Positions 47,001 to 62,642 are shown, counted from the stretch's first letter. The stretch: DNA of 64,000 bases from Aplysia californica (GCF_000002075.1 NW_004797283.1:1180218-1244217); one strand, 5' to 3'. A program made the numbers and translations. The notes: generated by a model not told the origin, from the letters alone.

Positions 47001-50000
47001 GTGCACGGGCACAAGTGCAGGGGCACATGCGCACGCACACACACACACTCAAAAACAAACACACTCTCACACATCCTCTCTTCTACTCACATCTGTACAC
47101 ATACATATAATATGCTAATACTTACAGACCCACAGTGACATGCATAATATATATGAACAATTATTTATCATTTTCATTTGAGATGAATACACCATCATCA
47201 TTAAAATCATCATACACTATTGTTCCTCAAAACATTATGAGAGTAACTAAGCTATCAGTAATGGCAATAAAATGGATTATAAATGAAGATTGACAATGGT
47301 ACTGACAGTGACATTGGCAAACATTATTGATCTCACAGCAGAAATTTGTCCTGGTTGTGAACAACAGCCATTTTGAAAAGTTTGGGGTTTTTTTTCCAAC
47401 AATCTGTTTTTTTCTCATAACTTCTGCAGACACAATTTTTTTTGGAGCAGACAGGAAAAAGGGTGAATGAAATGGGTCTTTTTATTATGTGTCTTTACAT
47501 CCCCATCAATACAATTTAGATAATTTAGGAGGTGGGCTTCCAACCCTGCCTGTCGGGGCCAACCCAGGCTGAGAAGGATAACATATCCTGGAAAAAAGAC
47601 CGAGATACTTGATTAAAAATTTCTCCCCACTCAGAAATTGAACTTGGGTCTCTTGCGTGCAACAGCAAATTGTCTGACCGCTACACCATAGACGCCAGTA
47701 AAAAGGGTGAGGGTATATGTGAGTTGGTTAATGTTGAGACAGAAGACCAGTTAATTTATCAGTCTCAAAAAAATATCATCCTGGTTTTCAACTAGTACCT
47801 AAATCATGATGGATCAAAAGTTTCCAAAGACTCTGCTACGAAAAAATCTAAACTACAGGACATGGACAAAGTAAAGCTTGAACTTGCCTATCTACTGAGT
47901 GCTTAAAGACAAAACTTACAACTAGTAAAGTGTTCTCAATACGACTGTAGAAAACGGTACTCAGACATTAACTTCTTATTTATGGCAAGCCGGCTTGCGG
48001 TCCGAACCGCTGTGCCGGTGAGCCTCTGGTAGTACCTCGGGGACATTCCTCTACGAAGACTTCAATGTCAAATTACTTTTCAACAATTGCCGAAAACAGG
48101 TCTCTTTTAGGGGCTGTTCAAATATAATCTTACACCTTTTCGGGACATTTTGACCCCCCCCCCCTTCTTACACTTTTCTTACATTAGCAACTTAGTGTTA
48201 ACATTAATGTAGCTTTCTCATAGACCTTTCACAAGACAGTAAAAAGGCACAGATGATTACTGGAAGTAAGGCAACAACACTTTTCTAACGACTGACCACT
48301 TTAATTTTCACGTCGAAAGACATATCAGTACCCAAATGAAGAGGTATAAATGAAAGGAGGGCTTCAACTTTATTGGTTACCTTGAAGGTGGTGAGGAAGG
48401 TTACAAATTTAATCTGCCATGCAAATGGTCAAGGTTTAAATCCCTGCCAGAGGCATATCCTTTTTCACATCCTCATTTGAATATTGCTTATCAGATGTTC
48501 TGATGCGTGACCAAGCTCTCTTGCAATCTAAATCACCCACATTAAGCCACTAATAAAAACAGTCAGGAAGAAACGATGGCAGTTTCTCAGACACTTGACT
48601 TAACATAAAGGCTTTGAAAATCTTGCTCTCACTGTAAAAATAGAGGGCAGACGAGGCAAGGGTAGACCCAGAGCAACCTATTTGGAAAACCGTAACAGAT
48701 GGGTGAGCGGAAAGACCAGAATAATATTGTTTTTCGAGAGCATTCAAGCGGAGAAATGAATCGTAAACCATGATAGTTAATGTCTGTTTATGAGCTGGCA
48801 CTTTATGATGATGACGATGAAACTTAACAGGGCATTTGACATCAACAATAACATCACCTGGAAGGCAGCATAGCATTGGTAGAATTCATCTTGGGAGTTC
48901 ACAAACTTCTCAAAGATGCTGTACTTTATGCCCCCTGCCTCTCGGATAGCAAACTGTTGTGGTGTGTTGTTGAAGGCAAAGATTGTCAGAGCCATGCCTG
49001 CCCGCAGCTGAGTTTCCTGCCAATGAGAAACAGAATTGGGGTAAAGAAAGCTCTAAAAAAGCAGTCGGACAGGCTGAAACTGCAGGGAAATTGCCAAGAT
49101 TAAAAATTTCTTATAACTCTAGGGATAAGTAAACAACTGAACTCACTAAGAAAATATAATATTCTGTTTTGCAAAAAAGTCCGCACTTTTTCCAGAAAAT
49201 GGTAAAAACACTCAGTGCAATACTCCAGTTAAGTCTGAAGATAAAAATAAAGCTAGCAGCTTGAAATTTAAAAAAACACAACTATTAAAAACTACTGAAT
49301 TAGCCCCTTTTGATTTTCATTCACAGCTTTTCCCTTTTGTCATCAAATAGAATACAGAAACCTACCTGATCTTTTGATTTCAACAAAGCTAACAGAATGT
49401 TAAACTTGAACCCTGGCTCTTCCTGAAGTTTCTCCTGATTTTCTTTGTTGCTGAGCACAACACAGCCCAAGGATATGGCCACTTCCACTTTGATTTCGTC
49501 ATTAGGAGGGTGGATAAGGAGGTGAACAAGAACTGGGATCCCTCCTTCTTCAGCAATTTTCCTCTGAGTCACTTTGTTGTTCCGGTAAGCCACACCTGAT
49601 GAGCATGTGTTTATTTGTGCATTTACGTGGTAAAATGTAGCTTCAGTATAGTCCCTCATACTAGTTAACTACTGACACAATATTATCTTTGAGCATTAAG
49701 TGCTTAGAGCTTTTACTTGTATAGGATAGAGCACTATATAAATATGCTATTTATTTTCAGCAGCAGTAGCAACAGCAGCAGTAGTAGTTAGTATCATTTC
49801 ACAAAAAATAGTACTTAAAAAAAAAAAGATTCTTAAACCCATCAGAATAGGAATTGTCTTAATTAAACATGACCTATTAGTATTAAGCAATCTGTATCAT
49901 TCATACAAAAGGTGGACTCCCAGTCTTAAGATCACAGGAATCTGATCCCGGTGTCGTTAGATAAGACAATAAATCCAAGGGCTGGAACTTTGCCATAATT

Positions 50001-51031
50001 TCTACTTGCTAGTCCTTTGATTGGGACAGGAATAAGAACATGATAGCGTTTGATCACTTAGCTGCTACCACTCTAAATACACCAAAAGGGGCTGAGGTGG
50101 TAATATGGAATGAACATGTCTGCCAGCAAAGTTATGCTATAGGCATGAAAACCTTCAACTGGAAGGGATACAAGACTAAAAACTAGCTCTTTAAGTTTAA
50201 CATTAGAGGCATAGTGCTTTTACAAGTTATCACATACCAACACATAGTATTCCCAGAACTTTGATGACCATCAGCAGGACTTTCTCCGATGTCTTTGCCG
50301 AGCGTAAAAGTCTTACCAGTTGTTGAAAAGCATCTGCAGAAGCTAATTTGTTCTGACTAGCCATGTTTTCATAGCCCAAAGCTATGGCTGTCATACAACC
50401 TGAAAAAAAACAACATAATGATAAAGTATATCTTTCCAAAATTATTATCATCATGTTTCCAGTGTTTAGTTTTAGTAGACTTTTTACGGCGCTTGCAATT
50501 GCATAAGGTCATATGAAAATCTTCTCTAAACATAATGTCTGCTTGACTGATGCCAGTATTTTCTCACTTCAGCTCATAGTCTGAATAGAAACAATCCTTA
50601 TTCAGACTATTACTATTTTTGTAGTAGAACCTTTGAAGGCATATTTTAAAACACTGTGGAGAATAGTCAAGGTGAAGTGTAATCATTCACGTACATTTTG
50701 CATACAAAAAAAACTGCTCTAGTAAAGTCAGCATAAGTATTTTGTAAAACTGCCTTTTGCCATTAAGCAAAGAAGATACATCTGATCTGAATAGAGTCGA
50801 ATATCATTATATTCTAGATAATAAATTTCTTTGACAATATTATAGTTGTTATTGAGTCATGATTTACAACAGGTCCACACTATATATAATAGCCAGACTT
50901 TGAGAATGGCAATAACAATCTTTATTTCTCTCACAGGGAGAAATTTGGCTTGGTCATTTACAATGGCAGTGGTGTTAGAAGGGTAATAGATACTCACACA
51001 TACACAAAACATAAAAGGTCTTAAATACATG

Positions 51032-51112
<81 letters not shown>

Positions 51113-53106
51113 TCTCTCTCTTTCTCAGTAGAAGACAAAATCAGATTGCTCACAAAACACTCGCAGAGGGAGAGAGGACAGGAGACATACGATAGATGTT
51201 CACGTATAAGCTTTATATGAGTGCCCTTTACACCATCACTAAAATAGATGTTCATTGCCCTTTCCAACTCCACTTTGCCTTGTCCTCGCAGCACAAACAA
51301 GTAACAAACAAAACATAAAAAGCAAAACCAGACAGATACTACAAGACAAACCAAGAGGATGAAGTTAGAACACATTGTCTTGTTTTGCGACATCTTCCTA
51401 GGTCTACATATTCTTCTCCTCCTCCTAGGGATAGTTACCTTTGGCTTTCAACTGCTGAGTTATGTTAAATGTACCCCATATGCACAAAAGACCTCCGAGT
51501 TCTTCATCCTTATTCAAGAAATTTAAATCCTTAATCCTTCTTATACTTGGATCGTAGGTGAAAAAAAAATAAAATAATTGAAAAAAGACTCTAGTCCTCC
51601 ATTAACTATGTTTGTACGAGCTGGGAATCACCCTACATACTTTGGCATGACAAGCAAACACTAGTGTAGAAGAGTCGAGTTCTGAATGCAAATTTGTTAA
51701 ATTGCACAAAAAAACAAGCTCTCATTTCTAACATCCCCAAATACTCAAGCGTATAAATTAATTACTTGCTGCATCAGACTGCAGGTGGACAAAGGTTCAC
51801 CAGTACATCACAAAGGTTCATTATTAGCTGCTCTTTTACTCAGTCACTGCTTGTTTGTGACATCATAAACGAGCAAGCGAGCAGAGTCAGTGACGCTGAT
51901 CGGAACTGTGCACCCAGGTCAGCTCGCTTGCTCGCTCACAACATCACAATATCACAATCATTAGGCCTAGTACGTCGTGCAACCACTCATTGTCTACGAA
52001 TTGCAGTCCCACGAGCACCCAATGTGGTGAACCTGGAGGCGTCAATGATACACCTTGGGCCTATAGTGACTGATATCAATTAATCATCTAACCCAGTGCC
52101 AGCAAACTGGCTTACTCATCTTTTTAGCATACCGTCGACTGCGCTTGCAGGTATTAATAAAAATAATATTTTGTCAGTCAATGTCTGACAATGACCAATG
52201 CATATGCAGAGGAGAATATTTCTTAAAGAGACATAGAAGAAATAAAGGTTAAGATGATTTTTGGTTTCCGCTATGGCAAAAAAAACCCAATTCTGACAAA
52301 GAAGAGTCCGCCACAGTTTGAACATTTAAAAACTTCATTTCCACTTGTGGATATGCACAGCTTGCAGGCTTCTCTCTTAGCTTCAGTATTTCTAATTCAT
52401 AAAGCCTCATGCTCAAGTGATTCGCTGCCCTCTGTAATGCTGCTCTCCAATGATAAGATGAGAGCTCACAGGTAACGGATCAGTATCCAGCACTTCCAAC
52501 GTCATTAGCAAACACTTTTCCATTAGACAAACAAGCACCCTGGAACACAAGTAACAACCAAAAATTCACTTCAATACAAACCAACATATAGAAGCTTCTC
52601 CGTAGCTTCTAGCAGCATCTGGATGATGTGTGGAATGGTGATGCGTTCAGCAATGTACTTCTGCTGTGTCTTGGTGTTGCCAGCCAGAGACCACAAGGCA
52701 CAAGCGCCTTGTTCACGCACTTCAACAAAGACATTCTGAAAAGTAAAACCATCAACTTCTTTCATTAAACTTCTCAAAAAAATATCATCAACTTCTTTCA
52801 TTAAACTTCCCAATAAAATATCAGCTTCTTTCACAAGCGCCTTGTTCACGCACTTCAACAAAGACATTCTGAAAAGTAAAACCATCAACTTCTTTCATTA
52901 AACTTCTCAAAAAAATATCATCAACTTCTTTCATTAAACTTCCCAATGAAATATCAGCTTCTTTCATTAAACTTCCCAATAAACCAAAATCTGAAAGATT
53001 TGTAGTATACTGGAAAAGGAGAATAGAAGCAGCTGCTTAATGTAACATATAAATTTTGTTTTATGGCATATTGACAAAATATCATCATCATCATCAACAT
53101 CATCAA

Positions 53107-53159
<53 letters not shown>

Positions 53160-55673
53160 CCATCATCACTGCCTTTCTCACCCTGCATCAGGGTAAAGGC
53201 CACTTTCCTTCTTTCCCTATCCTGACTAGTCTCTTGATATTATTCTATGTCTCCCACTTTTCTGTACATCATTCTGTGATATTGATAAACAACTGTTTTC
53301 TACACTTCCCACTAGAAACCCAATACATATGTGCATTATTGGACAAGGCATCATCATTAAATCAAAGTAAAAAATCTTGCAAATAGTATTCTGACAATCA
53401 GATGTCTTTTAGTATAATGCACTGACTCTTAACTATAAAAGTTTCCACAACTGAAGTATAAAGATAGATCTTAAGCAGTTACTTTACTATTTATTCAGTA
53501 ATTCATTACTTTCAACAAACAAGAAAGACTGACAGCTAAGATAGCTAAAATTCTTTTTTTTTTTTAATTGATCAATTTTTAAAGGAAAACAAGAAAGTTT
53601 TTTTAAAAAACATAATGACTGCACTCCACCTTCAAGAGTCGAATCAAAGCTTTCGGAGCATCCAGTTCTAGGAAGCGCTTCTGACTGTAAGCATTGTTTG
53701 TAGCCAGAGCCTCCACAGCACTGGCAGCTTTCACCTGCACCGTTGTGCTACGGCTGCATCGGATCAGTTCCACTAGGGGTCTGAAGTAATAAAACAACAG
53801 CATGTTGGGCTCATGGACTGAGAGTTTCTTACAAAGAACTGCAAGGAATATGATAATAATATGATTTTTACCATAATCTTTTAAGTATACAGTCAAAATT
53901 GTCCTAGATGACTATCTATTGTCAAGGAGAAAAAGTGATTGTCTTAGACAGGGGGATGTCTTGGACAGTGTTATTTTGATAAAGAAAAAAATACAAGGGA
54001 GAAAGTGAGAAGTGGTCGTTTGTACAGTTGATTGTCCTGCATAGGACAGGTGCACATTAGAGCAGGTTCTACTGTCTTTCCTTATGCCACATTTAATAAC
54101 TCCAGCCAAACAAAGCTTGAACCCTAATTTTTGAAGAAACGACCAACTTTGGGGGAAATATTTTTTAATTCATCCCAGGAAAAGCTAGAAAAGCCTAACA
54201 AAAAAGACAAAAATAAAGAAATTAAGTATCATCACAGGAACACTTCTATCAACAGAATTTAAAGCACTGACCTTTAGAACTCTGAATGCAAAAACTCAAA
54301 GAATAATGTCTGATAATAACACACACAACAGAGCAAAAGTAAAAATGTTCTACATACTTGTGAGCATTGTCTTTGATCACAGCATTCTGGTTCTCAATGT
54401 TCTTTGCCGTGACGGCAGCCAGAGCAGCAGCAGCACCAGCCTGAAGGTCTTCTGCATGTAGAAGATGGAAAAGAATGAGCAAAAACAAGAGCAACAAACA
54501 CCATTTGTCTAACGATGCGGTGGAATCAGGCGCTCATCAATTTTTTGGCATCTGGAGTTATTGGTATCATCTTAAAGCCTGCCCATTTGCCTTGCTTTCG
54601 AGGGAAAAAAATATCCATTTATCGTGAACGCAAGTTAAGATATTTGCGATGGAAAAAGGTGGGGGTCACTTGGTTTCAGAGGTAAACTTAGCGAGAAAAT
54701 GGCTGCGAGAGTTTAATTATTTCCGCGAGAGTTTAATCATTTCCGTAGCTTGAGAGTCTGTGGAAACTTCCAATTTACATTTTTTATGTCTTTAATCAAC
54801 GTTTTTCAGTAAAAGCCACACAGAAATGTGTTTTTTAATGGGCATGAAAGATGTTGATCCAAAAACCAAAATTTGATAAAAATTCCCAAACCTGCGGAAA
54901 AATGCCAGTTTCTTCACATTCATTTTTTTGACGAGCGCCTGATTTCACTACGATGCCTCACATTTGGTCTTGAACGCTATAGTGCAATAATCTCTCGTGG
55001 GTGGTTGGTGGGCTCCCCGGTGTGGTTTGTTCATTCTTTCCGATTCAACAGCTATCATCCCTATCTTTCCTCCTTCTCATCTTTGTATGTTATGCCCTAG
55101 TAACACTTCTTACCTCCAGCATCTATATGACCTAATAGTGTGGCAAGTGCCGAAAAACTCTTACTAAAAATGAACTTAAAACAAGAATCTCTGAGCGTTT
55201 AATCACAATAACATAAAAGCCTTTTAATTTATCATATTTCTTTGAATCTACCAATCAAGAGTTGACCTAAGTGTACTATGAGTAACATTCCTTTTATAAA
55301 AAAGAAAATACAAAAATAACATCATTATACATCTTTTGCCTGTAGTGTTAAGCTCTTCTACAACCACATAGAAAAAACTACTGCAGCCTCTCAGCTATTT
55401 GGTTGCAAGTGTTTTTACATGAATATGTCTTCTTGTGATCATGGAAAATCAAAGCACTAAAATTAAAGTAAGGGAAAGAAGGGCATATTTTTTTGCTACA
55501 CCAAACCATAATGCTAACCACTGGTTTTCCCCATTCATTAAACTAAAAAAACACAAAGAGTATAAATATGAAAAGAAAATTTATAATAAAAATTGTATTT
55601 CTCTTCCGCCCTCATCAAATTAAAGAAAAGCCACCTATCTCTTGAATTTATTTGACCTCAAACTAATAAACAA

Positions 55674-55745
<72 letters not shown>

Positions 55746-58700
55746 CTTACACTCATCATATCATAAAGTGCCAAATCTGGAACAAACATAAGCGATCAGG
55801 GTTATCCATTTATCTCTCTGCTCAGATGCTCTTAAAAAAAACTACATCATCCTATTGTTTACTCGTCACCCATCCGTTCAGGATATCCAAATAAGTTGTT
55901 GTAAGCCCACCCCCAGGCCGAAGGGCTAGAACCCAAATGGCCGCAGGATCGGAAAAGTAAAAGTAAAGTAAGTCCATCCCTGCTGTGTTTGCCTTTAATT
56001 TTTCCATTGAGAGCAAGATGTTCAAAGCTTTTATGTCAAGTCAAGTGTCCCGGAAACTGCATTTGTCTACCTTACATTAACAAAACAATAATACAATTGA
56101 AATTGACCTAGATGGCACCCATTTTCGTGGAGAAAAGCGATTGTCTTAGATAGGTGGACGTCTTACACAGTGTCATTATATTAATTTTTTTTAATCTAAG
56201 GGAGGAAATAAGAACTGGTCGTTTGTACAGATAATTGTCTTATACAGATGGCTGTCAAAGCAGGTTTAACTGTAGTTTCAGTTTCATTTTCCTTCTTTCT
56301 CACCAGATTTGACATCCAAGAACTCAACCAATGGCTCCAGACCCCCGCACTGGGCAACAGCGTCCTGGTTACACTGGTTGCCGTTGCACAGCACACGAAT
56401 GGCATTGACAGCATTCACAAGCACATCCTCTAGCTCCGAGTCCAGAAGGTTCACCAAGGGAGCAATGCCACCATTGTCAGCAATCAAAGTCTGGAAACAC
56501 AAAGCAATAAAACTAGAAGTTTCTACTTCACCTTACANNNNNNNNNNNNNNNNNNNNNNNNNNNNNNNNNNNNNNNNNNNNNNNNNNNNNNNNNNNNNNN
56601 NNNNNNNNNNNNNNNNNNNNNNNNNNNNNNNNNNNNNNNNNNNNNNNNNNNNNNNNNNNNNNNNNNNNNNNNNNNNNNNNNNNNNNNNNNNNNNNNNNNN
56701 NNNNNNNNNNNNNNNNNNNNNNNNNNNNNNNNNNNNNNNNNNNNNNNNNNNNNNNNNNNNNNNNNNNNNNNNNNNNNNNNNNNNNNNNNNNNNNNNNNNN
56801 NNNNNNNNNNNNNNNNNNNNNNNNNNNNNNNNNNNNNNNNNNNNNNNNNNNNNNNNNNNNNNNNNNNNNNNNNNNNNNNNNNNNNNNNNNNNNNNNNNNN
56901 NNNNNNNNCACCCGTCATCTTCCCTATCTAGAGCATACAAAACCTTGATCAAGTTAACTTGACTTCAGGACTGTTTCAACAATTTAATAAATTTTAATCA
57001 CCATTTTGACCCCCTCAGATCAATATCACTTTTTAGTGAGTTACCTGATTCCCCTCAATACAGGCAATGTCTGAGAGAATGATGGCCGCCCGTGACTGGA
57101 TGTCATCCACCTCAGAACTGAGCAGCTGGATGAGGATGGGGCCAGCCTTGGCTTTCGACAGAGCCAGGCGAATCTCGTAATTCTCCGAGGTGTTGCACAG
57201 GACAGACGCAGCCACAGACTGAATCTCTACATTGTCCAGGTGCAGGAGACTCACTAAGGCAGGGACACCATCTGAGGAAAAAAAAGCATTGCTCGAGTCA
57301 GAGAAAAGAACATTGACAACAATAATTGTCGTACTGGAGGAGAAGATGTGTGAGAGAGCGTGTGTGAGCACACGAGTGTGCGTATGCAAGTGTGTGCATG
57401 TATGTGTGTGTGTGGGTGTACATGTTTGTGTGTGTGCATGTGTGTGTGTGTGGGGGGGGTGTGGATGAGGGTGTGGGTGTGGGTGTGTGAGTGTGTATGT
57501 GTGTGTACGTGTGCGTGTGTGTGAGACTGTGTATGTGTGTACCTGTGTATGGGTGTGTGTACATGGTGAAACACTAAACCAATGCGTCAGGATCTGGGCA
57601 ATAAAGATGCATCTTATCTTATCTTATCTTATCAAGTCAATTGTTCAAACAAACAAGATGCAAAGGATCAGGTCATGAATCTTTCTAACACAAACACAGG
57701 CTGTATAATTGCTGGTGCTAAAAAGAAATGAGAAATGATAAGGAAGTTGAGTTCTGACACATGGGAACAAATATTGCTCATCTCTACAATACATGAAGTC
57801 CCTATCAACTATAAACCAACACAATGACATGACTTCTTACTTGCTTCCAGTATGCATTTCCAATGGTCTGGTTTCGATGTTGAGAGCACTTCTAAACATT
57901 TCACTGCACTGTCCTTTTTAGCCATACTTTCGTCATTAAGCATATCTGTAGAAAGAGCAATCTCATGACACTGATGGACTGGCAATAAATATAACATTCT
58001 TTTTCAGTAATTTATTGATAGATGTATGTATGTAAACCTAAAACAATAAAAGAAAAAATATTGAAGCACAGAGATGCACAATATGGTTCCTACATTTCTT
58101 GTTAAAAAGATAATTTTATTAATCCACATAGAGAAATTTCATTTCAAATGACACAACATTTTAGCATAAGGTACACAGAACATCATATTGTTCATGCATT
58201 CATATGTATTGAAAAACACCACATCATTTATAGCTGAGATAGAACTGTAGCCTTCGAGCAAAAGTTACAGTGACTCACACAAGGCAAAAGAGCTAGTTTT
58301 GAGGCAGGTAAATTTGACAGTGGGTTGATAAAATAAGATGGTCGTTTTATACAGGTGACCGTCAAGGCAGGTTCAACTGTATTTAGAATAGAAGTCAAAA
58401 TATTTGAGATTGAAGAAGTTAAGGGTAGCCTGGTCTCTGAGGTAAAATTAGCCAGAAAATGACTGTCAAAATTTAGTTTTTCTGTGTCTTTGATCTACGT
58501 TTTTCTGTAAAATCCACAGAGAAATATGCTTTTAAATGGAAGTAGGTGTTGAGCCAAATAAAAAAAATTCAACATTATTTTGATGAGAGCCTGATTTCAC
58601 CACGCTGCCTTACATTTAAATACTTTAAGAGGCAGGCAACATCAACCCTGCCAGTCAGGACCAACCCTAGCAGACAGATAAAGATATTCAATAAAAAACC

Positions 58701-61700
58701 TTCCCATAAGGAAACCAAACTCACATCTGTGTGTGATGGTGCACGGTAAAGCACCTAACTGCTACACCACAGACGCCAGTTACGCACTGATTGAGATTAT
58801 CTTTTTTTTTAAGAACAGTGAACAAAGATTACTTGACCATTATCTCTCCGTTCTCTCCCTTTTTTTAACACTGGGCAAGAAACCTTTACAAAACTCTCAT
58901 CACTTTTTATCAGAACTTCAGTAGCACTGTGGTTGTCGAACCAACACTTAACTATAATGTATTTTAGTTTTAGTAGAGGTTTTACGGCGCTCGCAGCGGC
59001 ATAAGGTCATATGAGCGCAACTATAATGTATGCTCTAGAAAGAGAATTTAAAAAAGAGGTACAACCTATTCTACTTTATTATGGAAATTTTGTGTTAACA
59101 ACTCGACACCATATTAAAATGTTATTGATAGGTATATCATTTATAATTTATGCTGTTTTCATGGAAGTCTCTTCTGTAAAATGCGTACGTTTTATGTGTT
59201 GCCGGCCAATGGCCTTAAACACTGAATAAAACACCTACCTATGACCAAAAAAAACTAAAACACCTTCCTGCCTTATAAAAAGAAGAGGAAAACTTACCCA
59301 CTAAAACATCCCACACCGGAGCGTCAGGGCTGTCCATCTGTATCATGAACTCCAGCACGTTGGTGTGAAACCGGAGCGCACTCAGGGTGACGAGATCATT
59401 GCCGTCCCCATCCTTGGTACGCACCATAGCACCCAGCTCTATAAGACACTGCACCGCTGACAAACCTCCGGAACTGGCAGCCAGGAGCAAGGGAGTGGAT
59501 TTCTGACTGTGGACAGAACCAAATGCAAGACAAAAGAATTGTAATAGTATTTTAGTTTTGGTAAGAGTTTTGCGGCGCTTTAACACAATCAGGTCATATA
59601 AGTTCCAAAGATTAGAATTGTTACTAGAGTGTAACATACAAATAAAAAAAGGAGGAAAGATGATGATGATAGATGTTTGATAGGAAAGAAGGAGCACACC
59701 ACACCAGAGCACCCATCAACCACCCACCTTCAAAGTATACAACAACCTCATCACAATAATGGCCACAGAGACAGATTCGACCAAGAGTAACACAGAAAAG
59801 AATGAAATGTGTTGAATCGATTTGTTATTGTCCTATGACAAAAAAACCTTGGGTGTGTAATTCTGAAGCCATACTTGCATGATATAATAAGTACCCTCTG
59901 GTGTGGTGAAGTTTGCTACCAGCCAACATGAGAAAAGGAAACATACTGCAAATTAAGTGGTTGCATGTGACCTCTAAGGCACGATGGTTATGTTAAAAAA
60001 TATTGACATAGTGGAACTTATTCATGGGAATAAACAGAGAAAAATAAGGCAATATAAACCATTCCTATGATTAAATCAGTCAAGTCTCCAGTGGACACAG
60101 ATTCACATAAAATTACATGTTAAAATAACAAACTGCATTTGTAGAGTGATATGCCTACTCAAAAGAAGGTTTATGCACTTATGCAATAACCATTACTGTA
60201 ACAAATTACAGAACATTCCAAAACATTCTCAGCTTCCAAGAAAGCATTAGAGTGAGTTGCCATTTTACAGGCACTCAAACACTATCATACTAACTAGAAG
60301 TGTATGGCATTGGTGGCTCTCAGACTTGCAACTGTAAGGTTGTGGGTTAGAATCTGGTCAGAGATCCAATGTTGTGTCCTTGGGAAAGGCACTTAACACA
60401 AATTTTTCTCACTTCACCTAGGTGGGAATGAGCACCTAGCTATAATAGACAGCAAAAGATCTTGTCAGCTGGTTAGTGTTTCAGCACATGCAATCCACAG
60501 CTTGCCATGTATGCTTCCGAGAATGATTCCCAATGTTCTAGAGTCTGCTGAGATAATAATAGTTGTAAAGGGAATAGAGAATGCTGTAGAGCATGGATAT
60601 GCGCTATACAAATACAAATTATTATTATTATCATTAAGTGAGACAGCACTGGCAATTTTTCATAAGTAGTCACCACAACAACTCACTCATTTTTTGTTGG
60701 AAGTTCAAGCAAGCCTGTGTTTTTTCGAACCATGAGCTTTATAACAGGCTTATGGTCAAAGAAAGCAGCGTGGTGGATCGGTGCCCATCCATCCTGGTCT
60801 GTGGCCAGAATATTGGCATAGTTTGCCAAGAGACATGTGACCCCATCCAGAGAGCCACACCGAGCAGCCATGTGGAGAGCAGTGGGACCTGGGCATAAAG
60901 AAGGGAAACTAAGGAATGACAAGAGCTTAAGAAATAAAGAAGACCAGTCACTGTTAGAAAAGCATTCCGATAAATTATAGCAGGACCTAGGCATAAACAA
61001 GGTAAAATGCAGTATGTCAAGAGCTTGAAAAATAGAAAAAAATCAGTAATTGTAAGAAAAGCATTCGCACAAATTATAGCCGAAGTATCTGCAAGTAGCT
61101 CTCCATGAATGTTAGTTAGAGAGGTCGTAACTTCATCACCAGCAAGACATAAAAATACTACTTCAGAAAAATGCCTGACAAAGAGCCCTAGTTGAATTAA
61201 ATTAACAATAAAACAAGATTCATTATTTCTTAGACAATTTCTAAATTTGAAAGATAACATTCATATGTCCTCATCATGAATAATGAGAAATTGAATATTA
61301 AAAAAGGAAAATATTATGACTACTAATAACATTCATATGTCATCATGAATAATGAGAAATTGAATATTAAAAAAGGAAAATATAATGACTACTATGTCAT
61401 GAGCAACTATACACTAAATCATTGCGAAGTAAAGCACAGCAAGTGTCTCAATGAAGAACAGCAAACAAAATAGAGTAAAAAACTGATTTAATGAACACAT
61501 ATTTTACAAAACAACAAATTCACTTAGAAATAACTTCAAATGTTAACAACACCCAAATCTAATAGTAATTAAATAAGTAAACATTCGGACAAACCTGAAG
61601 GTACTTTTCCCAAAATGAAACAAACAAAACTTTAGAACAAGAGCTACAAATACTTATAAGAAACATATGCACTACCCTGCTAGAAAAGATAATTCTCTAC

Positions 61701-62596
61701 AGTTCCCAAAACATGATCTGTCCCTAAACAACTAGGAACTATAGCAAAAAAATACAGACAGGGAGCAAAACAAACAAAAAAGAAAGAAAGAATGCTGAAA
61801 ACAAAATGATTGAAAAAACAAGGATAGCAACTCCATTCTGCAGATTACCATCCGGAAATTTTATAAGACTTAGACTCGACGAGGTACTCCTAAAGGAGCG
61901 GACGGACACATTTAACGTAGTAGTTGAAATCGTCATTGAGGAAGAAAGTGAACCTGGATCCCACATCCTTCCTGAGAAAACAATGTAAATGGATCTGTAT
62001 TTTTGCTTTTTAATCTCTCAAACAGCCTTGACTGATGTCACCCTCCTCCAACTACGGCCAGTGCTACCATTTATATTTATGATTATTTATGCCATGACTG
62101 CAGTTACTATGACAATTTCTACTCCTACAATAGCCCTGTCTGTTTGCTTAGTGTGTCCTTAAAAATATCTTCTTACATTCAGTGAGCATTAGCCTGTGTA
62201 AAAGACAACACAGATCTGTTTCTGTGGTTTACTTACGCATTCCAACTCATGAGTAGAATGTTTTTTGTTATTTTAAGCCAGCATATCAGATATATAATTC
62301 ACTAAGCCAAACTCACAACTTAAAAAGATATGGAGAGCATACTTTCACATGATTAGGTCCATCAATGCCCTTTCAAAGTAAAGACGGTTCACTGATAGTC
62401 TCGAGGAGTTTATAAGAACACTTTACTACGCCTTTTCTAGAAATAGTTAAGAGACTGTTAGCTGGATCTCTGAACTGCCTTTGTAGAATGGGGTAAGTTG
62501 TGCATAAAATCATTAGTTAAAAATATGTGGTTATGAGAGTATATAATATTCATACATGTGAGTTTGTGTGTTGTACGTGTGTGTGTGTGTAAGTGA

Positions 62597-62642
<46 letters not shown>

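Noticed and set aside
52571-52888. 105-codon frame extending an ANKAR exon upstream
   Set aside because: The extension is the duplicated acceptor and intron read in a chance frame.
61739-61988. Overlapping frames on both strands (e.g. LDEVLLKERTDTFNVVVEIV)
   Set aside because: No family recognised, no splice signals in register with ANKAR; intronic chance frame or an old repeat.
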